From: Bifidobacteriaceae bacterium
Lineage (GTDB): Bacteria > Actinomycetota > Actinomycetes > Actinomycetales > WQXJ01
Length of the DNA stretch: 14,274 bases
Assembly (NCBI GenBank): GCA_031266115.1
Contig: JAISBQ010000057.1
Span: 1 to 14,274, forward strand
Direction: 5' to 3'
Below are positions 6,503 through 12,946 of the stretch, in pieces. Under the pieces are notes generated by a model. That model was not told the DNA's origin. It made no database searches and saw only the letters and a list, made by a program, of their open reading frames with translations. Made by a program: the position numbers and the translations under genes. Each line of letters opens with the position of its first letter. The stretch's first letter is position 1.

Positions 6503-6525
6503 CTCCGCGGCTCATCTCCGCGGAG
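6503..6525 (+). other. Hairpin at the S10/spc boundary
   Basis: CTCCGCGG (6503-6510) and CCGCGGAG (6518-6525) form a perfect 8-bp stem with a 7-base loop. It lies 14 bases after the rpsQ stop and 30 bases before the rplN start. No T-run follows, so full termination is doubtful. It could be an attenuator, an RNase processing site or a 3'-end stabiliser that sets different S10 and spc transcript levels. No clear promoter is seen in the remaining gap; a TATGAG at 6544-6549 resembles a -10 element only weakly. Confidence 0.45.
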
Positions 6526-6555
6526 AACCGGCCAAGCGAAGGGTATGAGAAGAAC

Positions 6556-6924
6556 ATGATCCAGCAGGAGTCGCGGCTCAAGGTCGCCGACAACACCGGA
6601 GCCAAGGAGATCTTGTGCATCCGTGTGCTCGGTGGGTCCGGGCGGCGTTACGCCGGCATCGGCGACATCATCGTCGCTACCGTCAAGGACGCTATCCCCG
6701 GGGCGGGCGTCAAGAAGGGCGACGTGGTCAAGGCGGTTGTGGTCCGTACCGCCAAGGAGCGGCGTCGGCCGGACGGCTCGTACATCCGCTTCGACGAGAA
6801 CGCCGCTGTCATCCTCAAACCCGATGGCGAGCCGCGCGGCACGCGTATCTTCGGCCCCGTGGGCCGGGAGCTGCGCGACAAGCGGTTCATGCGCATCATC
6901 TCCCTCGCACCGGAGGTGCTCTAA
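6556..6924 (+). CDS. rplN: 50S ribosomal protein L14
   Basis: L14 contacts 16S rRNA in inter-subunit bridges and is the site where RsfS-type silencing factors bind. The 122-residue product is full length, opening MIQQESRLKVADNTGAKE. It has the L14 signature region at about 60-86 (VVRTAKERRRPDGSYIRFDENAAV) and the C-terminal GPVGRELRDKRFMRIISLAPEVL. The ATG is preceded by GAGAAG. It is the first gene of the spc block, and rplX starts 2 bases after its stop. Confidence 0.98.
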   Translation: MIQQESRLKVADNTGAKEILCIRVLGGSGRRYAGIGDIIVATVKDAIPGAGVKKGDVVKAVVVRTAKERRRPDGSYIRFDENAAVILKPDGEPRGTRIFGPVGRELRDKRFMRIISLAPEVL

Positions 6925-6926
6925 CC

Positions 6927-7274
6927 ATGGCCAAGATCAAGAAGGGCGACCAGGTTCTCGTGATCGCTGGCCGCGATAAGGGCAAGCAGGGTCAGGTCCT
7001 CGAGGTGATGACGGATCGCGATCGCGTGATCGTCGAGGGGGTTGCCCGTGTGAAGCGCCACAAGAAGGTGGGCCAGTCGCAGCGCGGCGGGCGTACTGGT
7101 GGCATCGAGACCGTCGAATCGTCCATCCACATCTCCAACGTCATGGTGGTGGACCCAGAGACCAAGAAGCCGACCCGTGTGGGGCATCGGATCGACACGA
7201 TTGAGCAGGAGGATGGGCGCGCGCGCGAGGTGCGAGTGCGTTATGCCAAGCGCTCGGGCAAGGACATCGCATGA
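6927..7274 (+). CDS. rplX: 50S ribosomal protein L24
   Basis: L24 starts large-subunit assembly by binding the 5' region of 23S rRNA. The 115-residue product begins MAKIKKGDQVLVIAGRDKGK, which is the KOW motif (about residues 5-32). GVARVKRHKK and the ETVESSIHISNVMVVDPETKKPTRVG segment follow. ATG 6927 fits the family N-terminus; GGAGGT at the end of rplN serves as ribosome-binding site. A much longer ORF in this frame runs back through rplN and is a shadow. Its stop overlaps the rplE start (ATGA). Confidence 0.97.
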   Translation: MAKIKKGDQVLVIAGRDKGKQGQVLEVMTDRDRVIVEGVARVKRHKKVGQSQRGGRTGGIETVESSIHISNVMVVDPETKKPTRVGHRIDTIEQEDGRAREVRVRYAKRSGKDIA

Positions 7275-7963
7275 GTGCGGCATCGGGCGCGAAGAGCGCC
7301 AAGACTTCCAAGGCCCCGGCCAAGGGCAAGGCGGCGGTCGCCGCGCCCGTCAAGGGCAAGCCGACCAGCCCCGATGTGGCGGGCTCACGTGTGGGCACGA
7401 GCGAATCTGGCCCTAGGCCTGCCCCACGGCTCAAGGCCCGCTATCAGGACTCGATCGTGGCGGGCCTCACCGAGGAGTTCGCTTATGGCAACGTCCACCA
7501 AGTGCCCGGGTTGGTCAAGATCGTGGTCAATATGGGGGTGGGCGAGGCCGCCCGCGATTCCAAGCTGATGGACGGCGCCGTGCGCGACTTGGCGACCATC
7601 ACCGGCCAGAAGCCCCAGATCACCAAGGCCCGCAGGTCCGTCGCACAGTTCAAGCTCCGCGAGGGCATGCCGATCGGCGCCCACACCACGCTGCGTGGAG
7701 ACAGGATGTGGGAGTTCCTCGACCGGCTGCTGACTTTGGCGCTACCACGCATCCGCGACTTCCGTGGGCTCTCCCCGCGGCAGTTCGATGGACACGGCAA
7801 CTACACCTTTGGTCTGGTGGAGCAGTCGATGTTCCACGAGATCAACCAGGACAACATCGACCGAGTCAGAGGTATGGACATCACGGTCGTGACGACAGCG
7901 AACACCGATGACGAGGGCCGCAGCCTGCTGCGCCTGCTCGGCTTCCCATTCAAGGAGAACTGA
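7271..7963 (+). CDS. rplE: 50S ribosomal protein L5 with Lys/Ala-rich N-terminal extension
   Basis: L5 binds 5S rRNA in the central protuberance and contacts P-site tRNA. The conserved protein starts at about residue 53 (RLKARYQ) and runs complete through VPGLVKIVVNMGVGEAARD, QKPQITKARRSVAQFKLREGMPIGA, LPRIRDFRGLSPRQFDG and the C-terminal GFPFKEN. At 230 residues it is about 40-50 longer than the usual 180-190. The extra residues 1-52 are low complexity, with 7 Lys and 10 Ala in the first 30 and a repeated PxKGK motif at 16-20 and 26-30, resembling a histone-H1-like tail. The start is well supported: ATGA overlap with rplX, AAGGA at good spacing, and G/C-rich third positions through the extension. 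A start at internal GTG codons (residues 36 or 41) is possible but lacks a good ribosome-binding site. Confidence 0.95.
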   Translation: MSAASGAKSAKTSKAPAKGKAAVAAPVKGKPTSPDVAGSRVGTSESGPRPAPRLKARYQDSIVAGLTEEFAYGNVHQVPGLVKIVVNMGVGEAARDSKLMDGAVRDLATITGQKPQITKARRSVAQFKLREGMPIGAHTTLRGDRMWEFLDRLLTLALPRIRDFRGLSPRQFDGHGNYTFGLVEQSMFHEINQDNIDRVRGMDITVVTTANTDDEGRSLLRLLGFPFKEN

Positions 7964-7964
7964 C

Positions 7965-8150
7965 GTGGCCAAGAAGGCGTTGATCGTCAAAGCGGCGCGC
8001 AAGCCCAAGTTCCAGGTGCGGGCCTACAGCCGGTGCAACCGGTGCGGACGGCCGCGTTCCGTGTATCGCAAGTTCGGCCTGTGCCGCATCTGTGTGCGGG
8101 TCATGGCCCACCAAGGTCAGCTACCCGGCGTGACCAAGAGCAGTTGGTAA
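7965..8150 (+). CDS. rpsN: 30S ribosomal protein S14 type Z (zinc-binding)
   Basis: S14 is a head protein near the decoding region. This is the short, zinc-binding form: 61 residues with Cys24-x2-Cys27 and Cys40-x2-Cys43, embedded in YSRCNRCGRPRSVYRKFGLCRIC, and ending GVTKSSW. The GTG start lies 1 base after the rplE stop with AAGGAG upstream; a longer in-frame ORF extends back into rplE and is rejected on family length. Many actinobacteria keep a second, zinc-free S14 elsewhere under Zur control; none is in this window. A 73-base gap follows. Confidence 0.97.
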   Translation: MAKKALIVKAARKPKFQVRAYSRCNRCGRPRSVYRKFGLCRICVRVMAHQGQLPGVTKSSW

Positions 8151-8223
8151 CCGACTACGTCGAAGGTCCGCGCCGGCATCGTGCAGGAGCGGAAACCACG
8201 GTGAGGAAGGGCAGGAGCCCACA

Positions 8224-8622
8224 ATGACGATGACCGATCCGATCGCAGACATGCTGACGAGGCTGCGCAATGCCAATTCCGCGCATCATGAGTCGGTGAC
8301 CATGCCCCACTCGAAGATGAAGCAGGCGATTGCGGAGATCCTGCGCGCAGAGGGCTACATCACCTCGTGGAGTGTCGCCGATGCCCCCGTCGGGAAGAAC
8401 CTGACGCTCCAGCTCAAGTACGGGCCGGACCGCACGCGTGCCCTCGCCGGGTTGCGGCGCATCTCGCGCCCGGGTCTGCGCGTTTACGCGAAGTCCACCA
8501 ACCTCCCCAAGGTGCTAGGCGGGCTCGGCGTGGCGATCATTTCCAGTTCATCCGGCTTGCTGACCGACAGGCAGGCCGCGACCAAAGGCGTGGGCGGGGA
8601 AGTCCTCGCCTACATCTGGTAG
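8224..8622 (+). CDS. rpsH: 30S ribosomal protein S8
   Basis: S8 is a primary binder of the 16S rRNA central domain and, in E. coli, the translational repressor of the spc operon. The 132-residue product opens MTMTDPIADMLTRLRNAN. It has the KMKQAIAEILRAEGYI helix and the C-terminal GLGVAIISSSSGLLTDRQA with GGEVLAYIW. Two in-frame ATGs lie 6 bases apart; the first is chosen because AGGAG is 7 bases upstream. The preceding 73-base gap has no gene. An S8-type operator could not be identified by reading. Confidence 0.97.
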   Translation: MTMTDPIADMLTRLRNANSAHHESVTMPHSKMKQAIAEILRAEGYITSWSVADAPVGKNLTLQLKYGPDRTRALAGLRRISRPGLRVYAKSTNLPKVLGGLGVAIISSSSGLLTDRQAATKGVGGEVLAYIW

Positions 8623-8632
8623 GAGGCGAACC

Positions 8633-9175
8633 ATGGCATCGCGCATCGGCAAGTTGCCCATTCCGGTTCCGGTCGGCGTCGACGTGACCATCGACGCCCG
8701 TGACGTCACCGTCAAGGGCCCCAAGGGGACCTTGACGCTCGCCGTGGTCGACCCCGTCAACGTGGCCCGGTCGGACGATGGCGCCATCCTCGTCACCGTG
8801 CCCGACGAAGAGCGGCGCTCCCGCTCTCTACACGGGCTGACCAGGACCCTCATCAACAACATGGTGATCGGCGTGACCGAGGGCTACCTCAAGCGCCTCG
8901 AGATTGTCGGTACCGGCTACCGCGTGGTCGCCAAGGGACCCGACTTGGAGTTCTCCCTCGGCTTCTCACATCCTGTGGTCGTTTCCCCACCGGAAGGCAT
9001 TGTGTTCGCCGTCGAGGCCCCGACGCGATTCACCGTCGCCGGCATCAACAAGCAGCAGGTCGGCGAAGTCGCGGCGAATATCCGCAAGTTGCGCAAGCCC
9101 GAGCCGTACAAGGGCAAGGGTGTGCGGTACTCCGGCGAGAAGGTGCGCCGCAAGGTTGGAAAGGCTGGTAAGTGA
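8633..9175 (+). CDS. rplF: 50S ribosomal protein L6
   Basis: L6 lies near the GTPase-associated region and the sarcin-ricin loop of the large subunit. The 180-residue product has two similar halves, as usual: MASRIGKLPIPVPVGVDV at the N-terminus, HGLTRTLINNMVIGVTEGY between them, and the signature PEPYKGKGVRYSGEKVRRKVGK at 156-177. The ATG has a strong TAGGAGG just upstream, using the rpsH stop codon region. Gap to rplR is 2 bases. Ordinary in length and sequence. Confidence 0.98.
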   Translation: MASRIGKLPIPVPVGVDVTIDARDVTVKGPKGTLTLAVVDPVNVARSDDGAILVTVPDEERRSRSLHGLTRTLINNMVIGVTEGYLKRLEIVGTGYRVVAKGPDLEFSLGFSHPVVVSPPEGIVFAVEAPTRFTVAGINKQQVGEVAANIRKLRKPEPYKGKGVRYSGEKVRRKVGKAGK

Positions 9176-9177
9176 CC

Positions 9178-9537
9178 ATGGCATCGAAGACACGCAGGGC
9201 AGCGCGCACTCATCGGCACCTTCGTGTGCGCAAGAAGGTTGTCGGCAGCGCCGCTCGTCCCCGGCTCGTGGTCACCCGGTCCGCGCGTCACATGGTGGCT
9301 CAACTGGTGGACGATGGCGCTCGCCACACACTGGTCAGCGCCTCCACCATGGAGGTCGCACTCCGGGCCGATCGCGGCGACAAGACCGCTAAGGCCCGCA
9401 AGGTTGGATCGTTGATCGCCGAGCGGGCGACGGCGGCCGGTATCGACGCGGCCGTGTTCGACCGGGCCGGCAACAAGTATCACGGGCGCGTGGCGGCGGT
9501 GGCCGATGGCGCGCGGGAAGGCGGGTTGGACCTGTGA
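9178..9537 (+). CDS. rplR: 50S ribosomal protein L18
   Basis: L18 binds 5S rRNA with L5 and mediates its attachment to 23S rRNA. The 119-residue product shows a basic N-terminus (KTRRAARTHRHLRVRKKV), RPRLVVTRSARHMVAQLVDD, and the C-terminal VFDRAGNKYHGRVAAVADGAREGGLDL. ATG 9178 is preferred over an in-frame GTG at 9172 that overlaps the rplF stop; GGAAAGG upstream fits the ATG. A 37-base gap precedes rpsE; its AGGA could pair with TCCT just before the rpsE ATG, a weak feature. Confidence 0.97.
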   Translation: MASKTRRAARTHRHLRVRKKVVGSAARPRLVVTRSARHMVAQLVDDGARHTLVSASTMEVALRADRGDKTAKARKVGSLIAERATAAGIDAAVFDRAGNKYHGRVAAVADGAREGGLDL

Positions 9538-9574
9538 GTCGACCGAGCACTAACCCAGGAAGGCAGGTCCTCTG

Positions 9575-10225
9575 ATGGCGGCACTGACGGCACGCGGTAC
9601 CGGCTCCCACGGGCCGGACCAAGGCGGGCGTTCGGAGCGTTCCGAACGCGGCGGTGGGCGCGACCAGCGCCGCGATTCGCGACGCAGCGGGCGCGACCAA
9701 GACGATCGGTCGCAGTTCCTGGAGCGCGTCGTGGCGATCAATCGTGTCGCCAAGGTTGTCAAAGGTGGGCGTCGGTTCTCCTTCACCGCGCTGGTGGTGG
9801 TCGGCGACGGCGACGGCACCGTCGGCGTTGGCTACGGCAAGGCCAAGGAGGTGCCCGCGGCGATCGCCAAGGGCGTCGAGGAAGCCAAGAAGTCGTTCTT
9901 CACAGTGCCGCGCATCAAGGGCACCATTCCCCATCCGATTCAGGGTGAGGCTGCTGCGGGTGTGGTCCTGCTGCGTCCGGCTTCTCCGGGCACAGGCGTG
10001 ATCGCCGGGGGCCCTGTTCGCGCCGTCCTAGAGTGCGCCGGCATCCACGATGCGCTGTCCAAGTCGCTCGGATCGGCCAACGCGATCAACATTGTCCATG
10101 CGACGGTCACCGCGTTGCGCTCCCTGGAGGAGCCGGAAGCCGTGGCCAGGCGCCGCGGGCTGCCGACCGAACACGTTGTTCCCGCGGCGCTGCTGCGCGC
10201 TCAGGCCGACGGAAAGGGAGCATGA
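9575..10225 (+). CDS. rpsE: 30S ribosomal protein S5
   Basis: S5 helps form the mRNA entry channel and affects decoding accuracy. The 216-residue protein has a long basic, low-complexity N-terminal tail (about 1-45, rich in Arg, Gly, Ser and Asp), typical of actinobacterial S5. The double-stranded-RNA-binding-like domain begins at QFLERVVAINRVAKVV; the loop where spectinomycin-resistance changes occur (VKGGRRFSF, 62-70) is wild type. The C-terminal domain has GVVLLRPASPGTGVIAGGPVRAVLE. GGAAGG lies upstream of the ATG. Its stop overlaps the rpmD start. Confidence 0.97.
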   Translation: MAALTARGTGSHGPDQGGRSERSERGGGRDQRRDSRRSGRDQDDRSQFLERVVAINRVAKVVKGGRRFSFTALVVVGDGDGTVGVGYGKAKEVPAAIAKGVEEAKKSFFTVPRIKGTIPHPIQGEAAAGVVLLRPASPGTGVIAGGPVRAVLECAGIHDALSKSLGSANAINIVHATVTALRSLEEPEAVARRRGLPTEHVVPAALLRAQADGKGA

Positions 10226-10410
10226 TGGCCAAGCAACTGCTGGTCAAGCAAATCAGGTCCGGGATCGGGGGCAAGCCGAATCAGCGGGAGACGCTGCGCA
10301 CCCTCGGTCTGAAGCACATTGGCGACACCGTGGTCAAGGCGGACCGGCCCGAAATCAGGGGCATGGTCCGAACGGTGTCACACCTGGTCACGGTGGAGGA
10401 GATTGACTGA
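10225..10410 (+). CDS. rpmD: 50S ribosomal protein L30
   Basis: L30 is a small peripheral large-subunit protein. The 61-residue product MAKQLLVKQIRSGIGG..., with QRETLRTLGLKHIGDTVV and EIRGMVRTVSHLV, is a full-length bacterial L30. Two adjacent ATGs overlap the rpsE stop (10222 and 10225). The second is chosen because it gives the usual MAKQL start and better spacing from GGAAAGGGAG; using the first would add one Met only. The gene is below 62 codons and a longer ORF in frame back through rpsE is a shadow. rplO starts 2 bases after the stop. Confidence 0.96.
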   Translation: MAKQLLVKQIRSGIGGKPNQRETLRTLGLKHIGDTVVKADRPEIRGMVRTVSHLVTVEEID

Positions 10411-10412
10411 CA

Positions 10413-10925
10413 ATGGCTACCGAACGCGGCGTCGTGCCCGACGCGGAAGAATCCTCTAAGGCGTCGAAGCCGGCTGAGGAAAACACCCACATCCTTAAGG
10501 TCCATCACCTGCGCCCATCGCCCGGTGCCAACCGGTCGCGTCAGCGTGTGGGGCGCGGCGAGGCGTCCAAGGGCAAGACCGCCGGACGCGGCACCAAGGG
10601 GACCAAGGCGCGCAAGAATGTGCCGGCCAGGTTGGAAGGCGGCCAGATGCCGCTCCACATGCGCCTGCCCAAGCTGCGCGGCTTCAAGAACCCGTTCCGG
10701 ACCGAATATGAAGTGGTCAACGTGGGGCGCATCGCGGAACTGTTCCCCGAGGGCGGCGCTGTGGATGTCGCGTCGCTCGTCGACCGGGGCGCGGTTCGGG
10801 CGCGGAGGCTGGTCAAGGTTCTCGGCGACGGTGAGATCGCCGTCAAGGTTGACGTTCAGGTCGATGCTTTCTCTCGCTCGGCCAAGGACAAGATTGTGGC
10901 CGCGGGGGGAACGGTCAGCTCATGA
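10413..10925 (+). CDS. rplO: 50S ribosomal protein L15, extended N-terminus
   Basis: L15 is a late-assembly large-subunit protein with a long basic extension that threads rRNA. The 170-residue protein has the family core beginning at KVHHLRPSPGA (29-39), then RVGRGEASKGKTAGRGTKGTKARKN, GGQMPLHMRLPKLRGFKNPFR and a C-terminal domain ending in DKIVAAGGT. It is about 25 residues longer than typical L15. The extra lead is acidic and Ser/Glu rich (for example AEESSKASKPAEE). The ATG start has GGTGGAGGAG upstream, and no ATG or GTG lies close to the core start, so the extension appears real. Shorter leads of this kind occur in other actinobacteria. Confidence 0.96.
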   Translation: MATERGVVPDAEESSKASKPAEENTHILKVHHLRPSPGANRSRQRVGRGEASKGKTAGRGTKGTKARKNVPARLEGGQMPLHMRLPKLRGFKNPFRTEYEVVNVGRIAELFPEGGAVDVASLVDRGAVRARRLVKVLGDGEIAVKVDVQVDAFSRSAKDKIVAAGGTVSS

Positions 10926-11050
10926 TGGCTGCCGCGTTTCGCCTGGTGACCGCTTCGCTCTTCCCACCTAACGCAGGTCGGGGGACCGGCTTATCCGCGG
11001 GCCCCTCGGCGCGATCCCGATGCTCCGTCAGTGAGGAGGAACCGTGCTAA
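10922..11050 (+). CDS. Possible small ORF bridging rplO and secY
   Basis: A 42-codon ORF starts with ATG overlapping the rplO stop (ATGA at 10922-10925) and ends at TAA 11048-11050, seven bases inside secY, so it exactly spans the 118-base gap. The peptide begins MMAAAFRLVTASLF and ends SEEEPC. It resembles no family I know. About 30 of 42 third positions are G or C, lower than in neighbouring genes, and it contains a TTA codon, rare in high-G+C actinobacteria. The secY ribosome-binding site lies in its last codons. It may be a translated coupling or leader ORF, or chance in a secY 5' leader. If it is not coding, the gap holds no other clear gene or promoter. Confidence 0.25.
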   Translation: MMAAAFRLVTASLFPPNAGRGTGLSAGPSARSRCSVSEEEPC

Positions 11051-12339
11051 GCACGTTCGCGAAGGCATTCCGGACTCCGGACCTACGCCGAAAACTGCTG
11101 TTCACCATGATGATCATGGTGCTGTTCCGGATCGGATCCTTTGTCCCCACCCCAGGGATCGACTACGGGGCGGTGCGTTCGGCATCGGGCGGAGCGCTGG
11201 CGGACAACGACCTGCTCGGACTCGTCAATCTGTTCTCGGGCGGCGGGTTGGCGCAGTTGTCGATCTTTGCCCTTGGCATCATGCCGTACATCACCGCGAG
11301 CATCATCATCCAGCTGCTCAGGGTGGTGATCCCCCGGTTTGAGGCTCTCCACAAGGAGGGGCAATCCGGGACCACCAAGCTCACGCAGTACACCCGCTAC
11401 CTCACCCTCGCCCTCGCAGTGCTCCAATCCACCACCGTGATCACCACGGCGCGGACGGGGGCACTGTTTGGCAGCACCGAGTCTGACATCATCCCCGACG
11501 CCTCGTTCTGGATCATCGGCTTGATGGTGCTGACCATGACGGCCGGTACCGGCGTCATCATGTGGATGGCCGAACTCATCACCGAGCATGGCGTGGGCAA
11601 CGGGATGTCCCTGTTGATCTTCACATCGATTGTCGCGGGCTTCCCCTCGTCGATGTGGTCGATCGCCGGCGGTCGCAACGGCGTGGTCAACCTCATCGTT
11701 GTTCTGGGCGTCCTGATCGCGGTGATCGGGTTGATCACCTTCGTCGAACAGTCCCAACGACGCATTCCCGTCCAATACGCCAAACGGATGGTGGGCAGGC
11801 GGACCTACGGTGGCTCGTCCACCTACATCCCCATCAAGATCAATATGGCTGGCGTCATCCCCGTGATCTTCGCCTCCTCGATCCTTTCGCTGCCGTCGAT
11901 GCTGTCGCAGTTCGGCGACCGTTCCGGCGGCTGGCAGGCGTGGGTGGGTCTGTACATGAACTCGAACACCCCGCTCTATCTGGCCCTCGATGCCCTGCTG
12001 GTGATCTTCTTCTGCTTCTTCTACACGTCGATCACGTTCAACCCGGATGAGGTCTCGGACAACATGAAGAAGTACGGCGGGTTCATCCCGGGCATCCGCG
12101 CTGGGAGACCCACCGCGGAGTACCTGCAGTACGTCATCACCCGGATCACCACTCCCGGATCGATCTACCTGGCAATCGTCACCCTGATCCCGTCGATCCT
12201 GTTCATTGCGATCAACGTGACTACGAACCTTCCGTTCGGCGGCACCACCCTGCTGATTCTCGTGGGTGTCGGCCTGGACACGGTCAAGCAGATTGAATCG
12301 CAGCTCCAGCAACGTCACTACGAAGGGTTCTTGCGATGA
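11044..12339 (+). CDS. secY: Protein translocase subunit SecY
   Basis: SecY is the channel of the Sec export system in the cytoplasmic membrane, working with SecE, SecG and SecA or with docked ribosomes. The 431-residue product shows ten hydrophobic segments, near residues 17-37, 70-92, 117-138, 152-177, 185-202, 214-234, 265-287, 309-330, 370-392 and 399-414. Family motifs are GSFVPTPGID (31-40), the plug and TM2 stretch LSIFALGIMPYITASIIIQLL, HGVGNGMSLLIF (182-193), and the cytosolic C5 loop FNPDEVSDNMKKYGGFIPGIRAG, whose Arg352 matches the SecA- and ribosome-contacting Arg357 of E. coli. The GTG start follows GAGGAGGAACC. Its stop overlaps adk (ATGA). Confidence 0.98.
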   Translation: MLSTFAKAFRTPDLRRKLLFTMMIMVLFRIGSFVPTPGIDYGAVRSASGGALADNDLLGLVNLFSGGGLAQLSIFALGIMPYITASIIIQLLRVVIPRFEALHKEGQSGTTKLTQYTRYLTLALAVLQSTTVITTARTGALFGSTESDIIPDASFWIIGLMVLTMTAGTGVIMWMAELITEHGVGNGMSLLIFTSIVAGFPSSMWSIAGGRNGVVNLIVVLGVLIAVIGLITFVEQSQRRIPVQYAKRMVGRRTYGGSSTYIPIKINMAGVIPVIFASSILSLPSMLSQFGDRSGGWQAWVGLYMNSNTPLYLALDALLVIFFCFFYTSITFNPDEVSDNMKKYGGFIPGIRAGRPTAEYLQYVITRITTPGSIYLAIVTLIPSILFIAINVTTNLPFGGTTLLILVGVGLDTVKQIESQLQQRHYEGFLR

Positions 12340-12911
12340 CCAAGCGCGTGGTTCTTCTCGGTCCACCCGGAAGCGGGAAAGGCACCCAGGCGGTGGGTCT
12401 CGCCAAGGCGCTCGGGGTGCCCGCGATCTCGACCGGTGCGATCTTCCGCGATAACCTCTCGCGCGGCACCAAGCTCGGCAAGACGGCCGGCAGCTACATG
12501 GCGGCCGGCCAGTTGGTGCCGGACGAGGTGACCAACGCCATGGTGGCGGATCGCCTGGCACAGCCGGACGCCGCCGACGGCTTCATCCTCGATGGCTACC
12601 CGCGCAACCTTGAGCAGGTGGTCGAGTTGGATGCCATGCTCGCCGAGCGGGGTCTTGAGATTGATCTCGCGCTCGATCTGGCGCTTGATCATGTCCTCGT
12701 AGTGGCGCGGCTGTTGAACCGCGCCCAGATCGAAGGCCGGGCCGATGACACCGAACCGGTGATTCGCGAACGTCTCGCCGTGTACCGCCGGTCCACCGAA
12801 CCCATCAGTGGCGCGTATGCCGCGCGCGGCAAACTCGTGTCCGTCGACGGCGACGGCACCATCGAGGATGTCGCCCTTCGCCTGCACGCCGCGTGCGTAC
12901 CCGCCACCTGA
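12336..12911 (+). CDS. adk: Adenylate kinase, short form
   Basis: Adk interconverts ATP + AMP and 2 ADP in the cytoplasm. The 191-residue protein has the P-loop GPPGSGKGTQ (9-18), the AMP-binding region ISTGAIFRDN (31-40), the conserved DGYPR with Arg90, and GRADD (134-138) followed by Arg144 and Arg146. The LID insertion with its zinc or hydrogen-bond motif is absent, as in M. tuberculosis and other actinobacterial short forms. The residue after STG is Ala rather than the Asp common elsewhere; it varies in actinobacteria. The start overlaps the secY stop by 4 bases, so translation is probably coupled. Confidence 0.97.
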   Translation: MTKRVVLLGPPGSGKGTQAVGLAKALGVPAISTGAIFRDNLSRGTKLGKTAGSYMAAGQLVPDEVTNAMVADRLAQPDAADGFILDGYPRNLEQVVELDAMLAERGLEIDLALDLALDHVLVVARLLNRAQIEGRADDTEPVIRERLAVYRRSTEPISGAYAARGKLVSVDGDGTIEDVALRLHAACVPAT

Positions 12912-12946
12912 CGGGCCGTCATCGTCGGCTGACGCACGCATAGCCC

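Noticed and set aside
11083..12561. 492-codon minus-strand open frame opposite secY and adk
   Set aside because: The sequence is rich in His, Asp and Arg with no family motif, the typical look of an antisense shadow of a membrane-protein gene.
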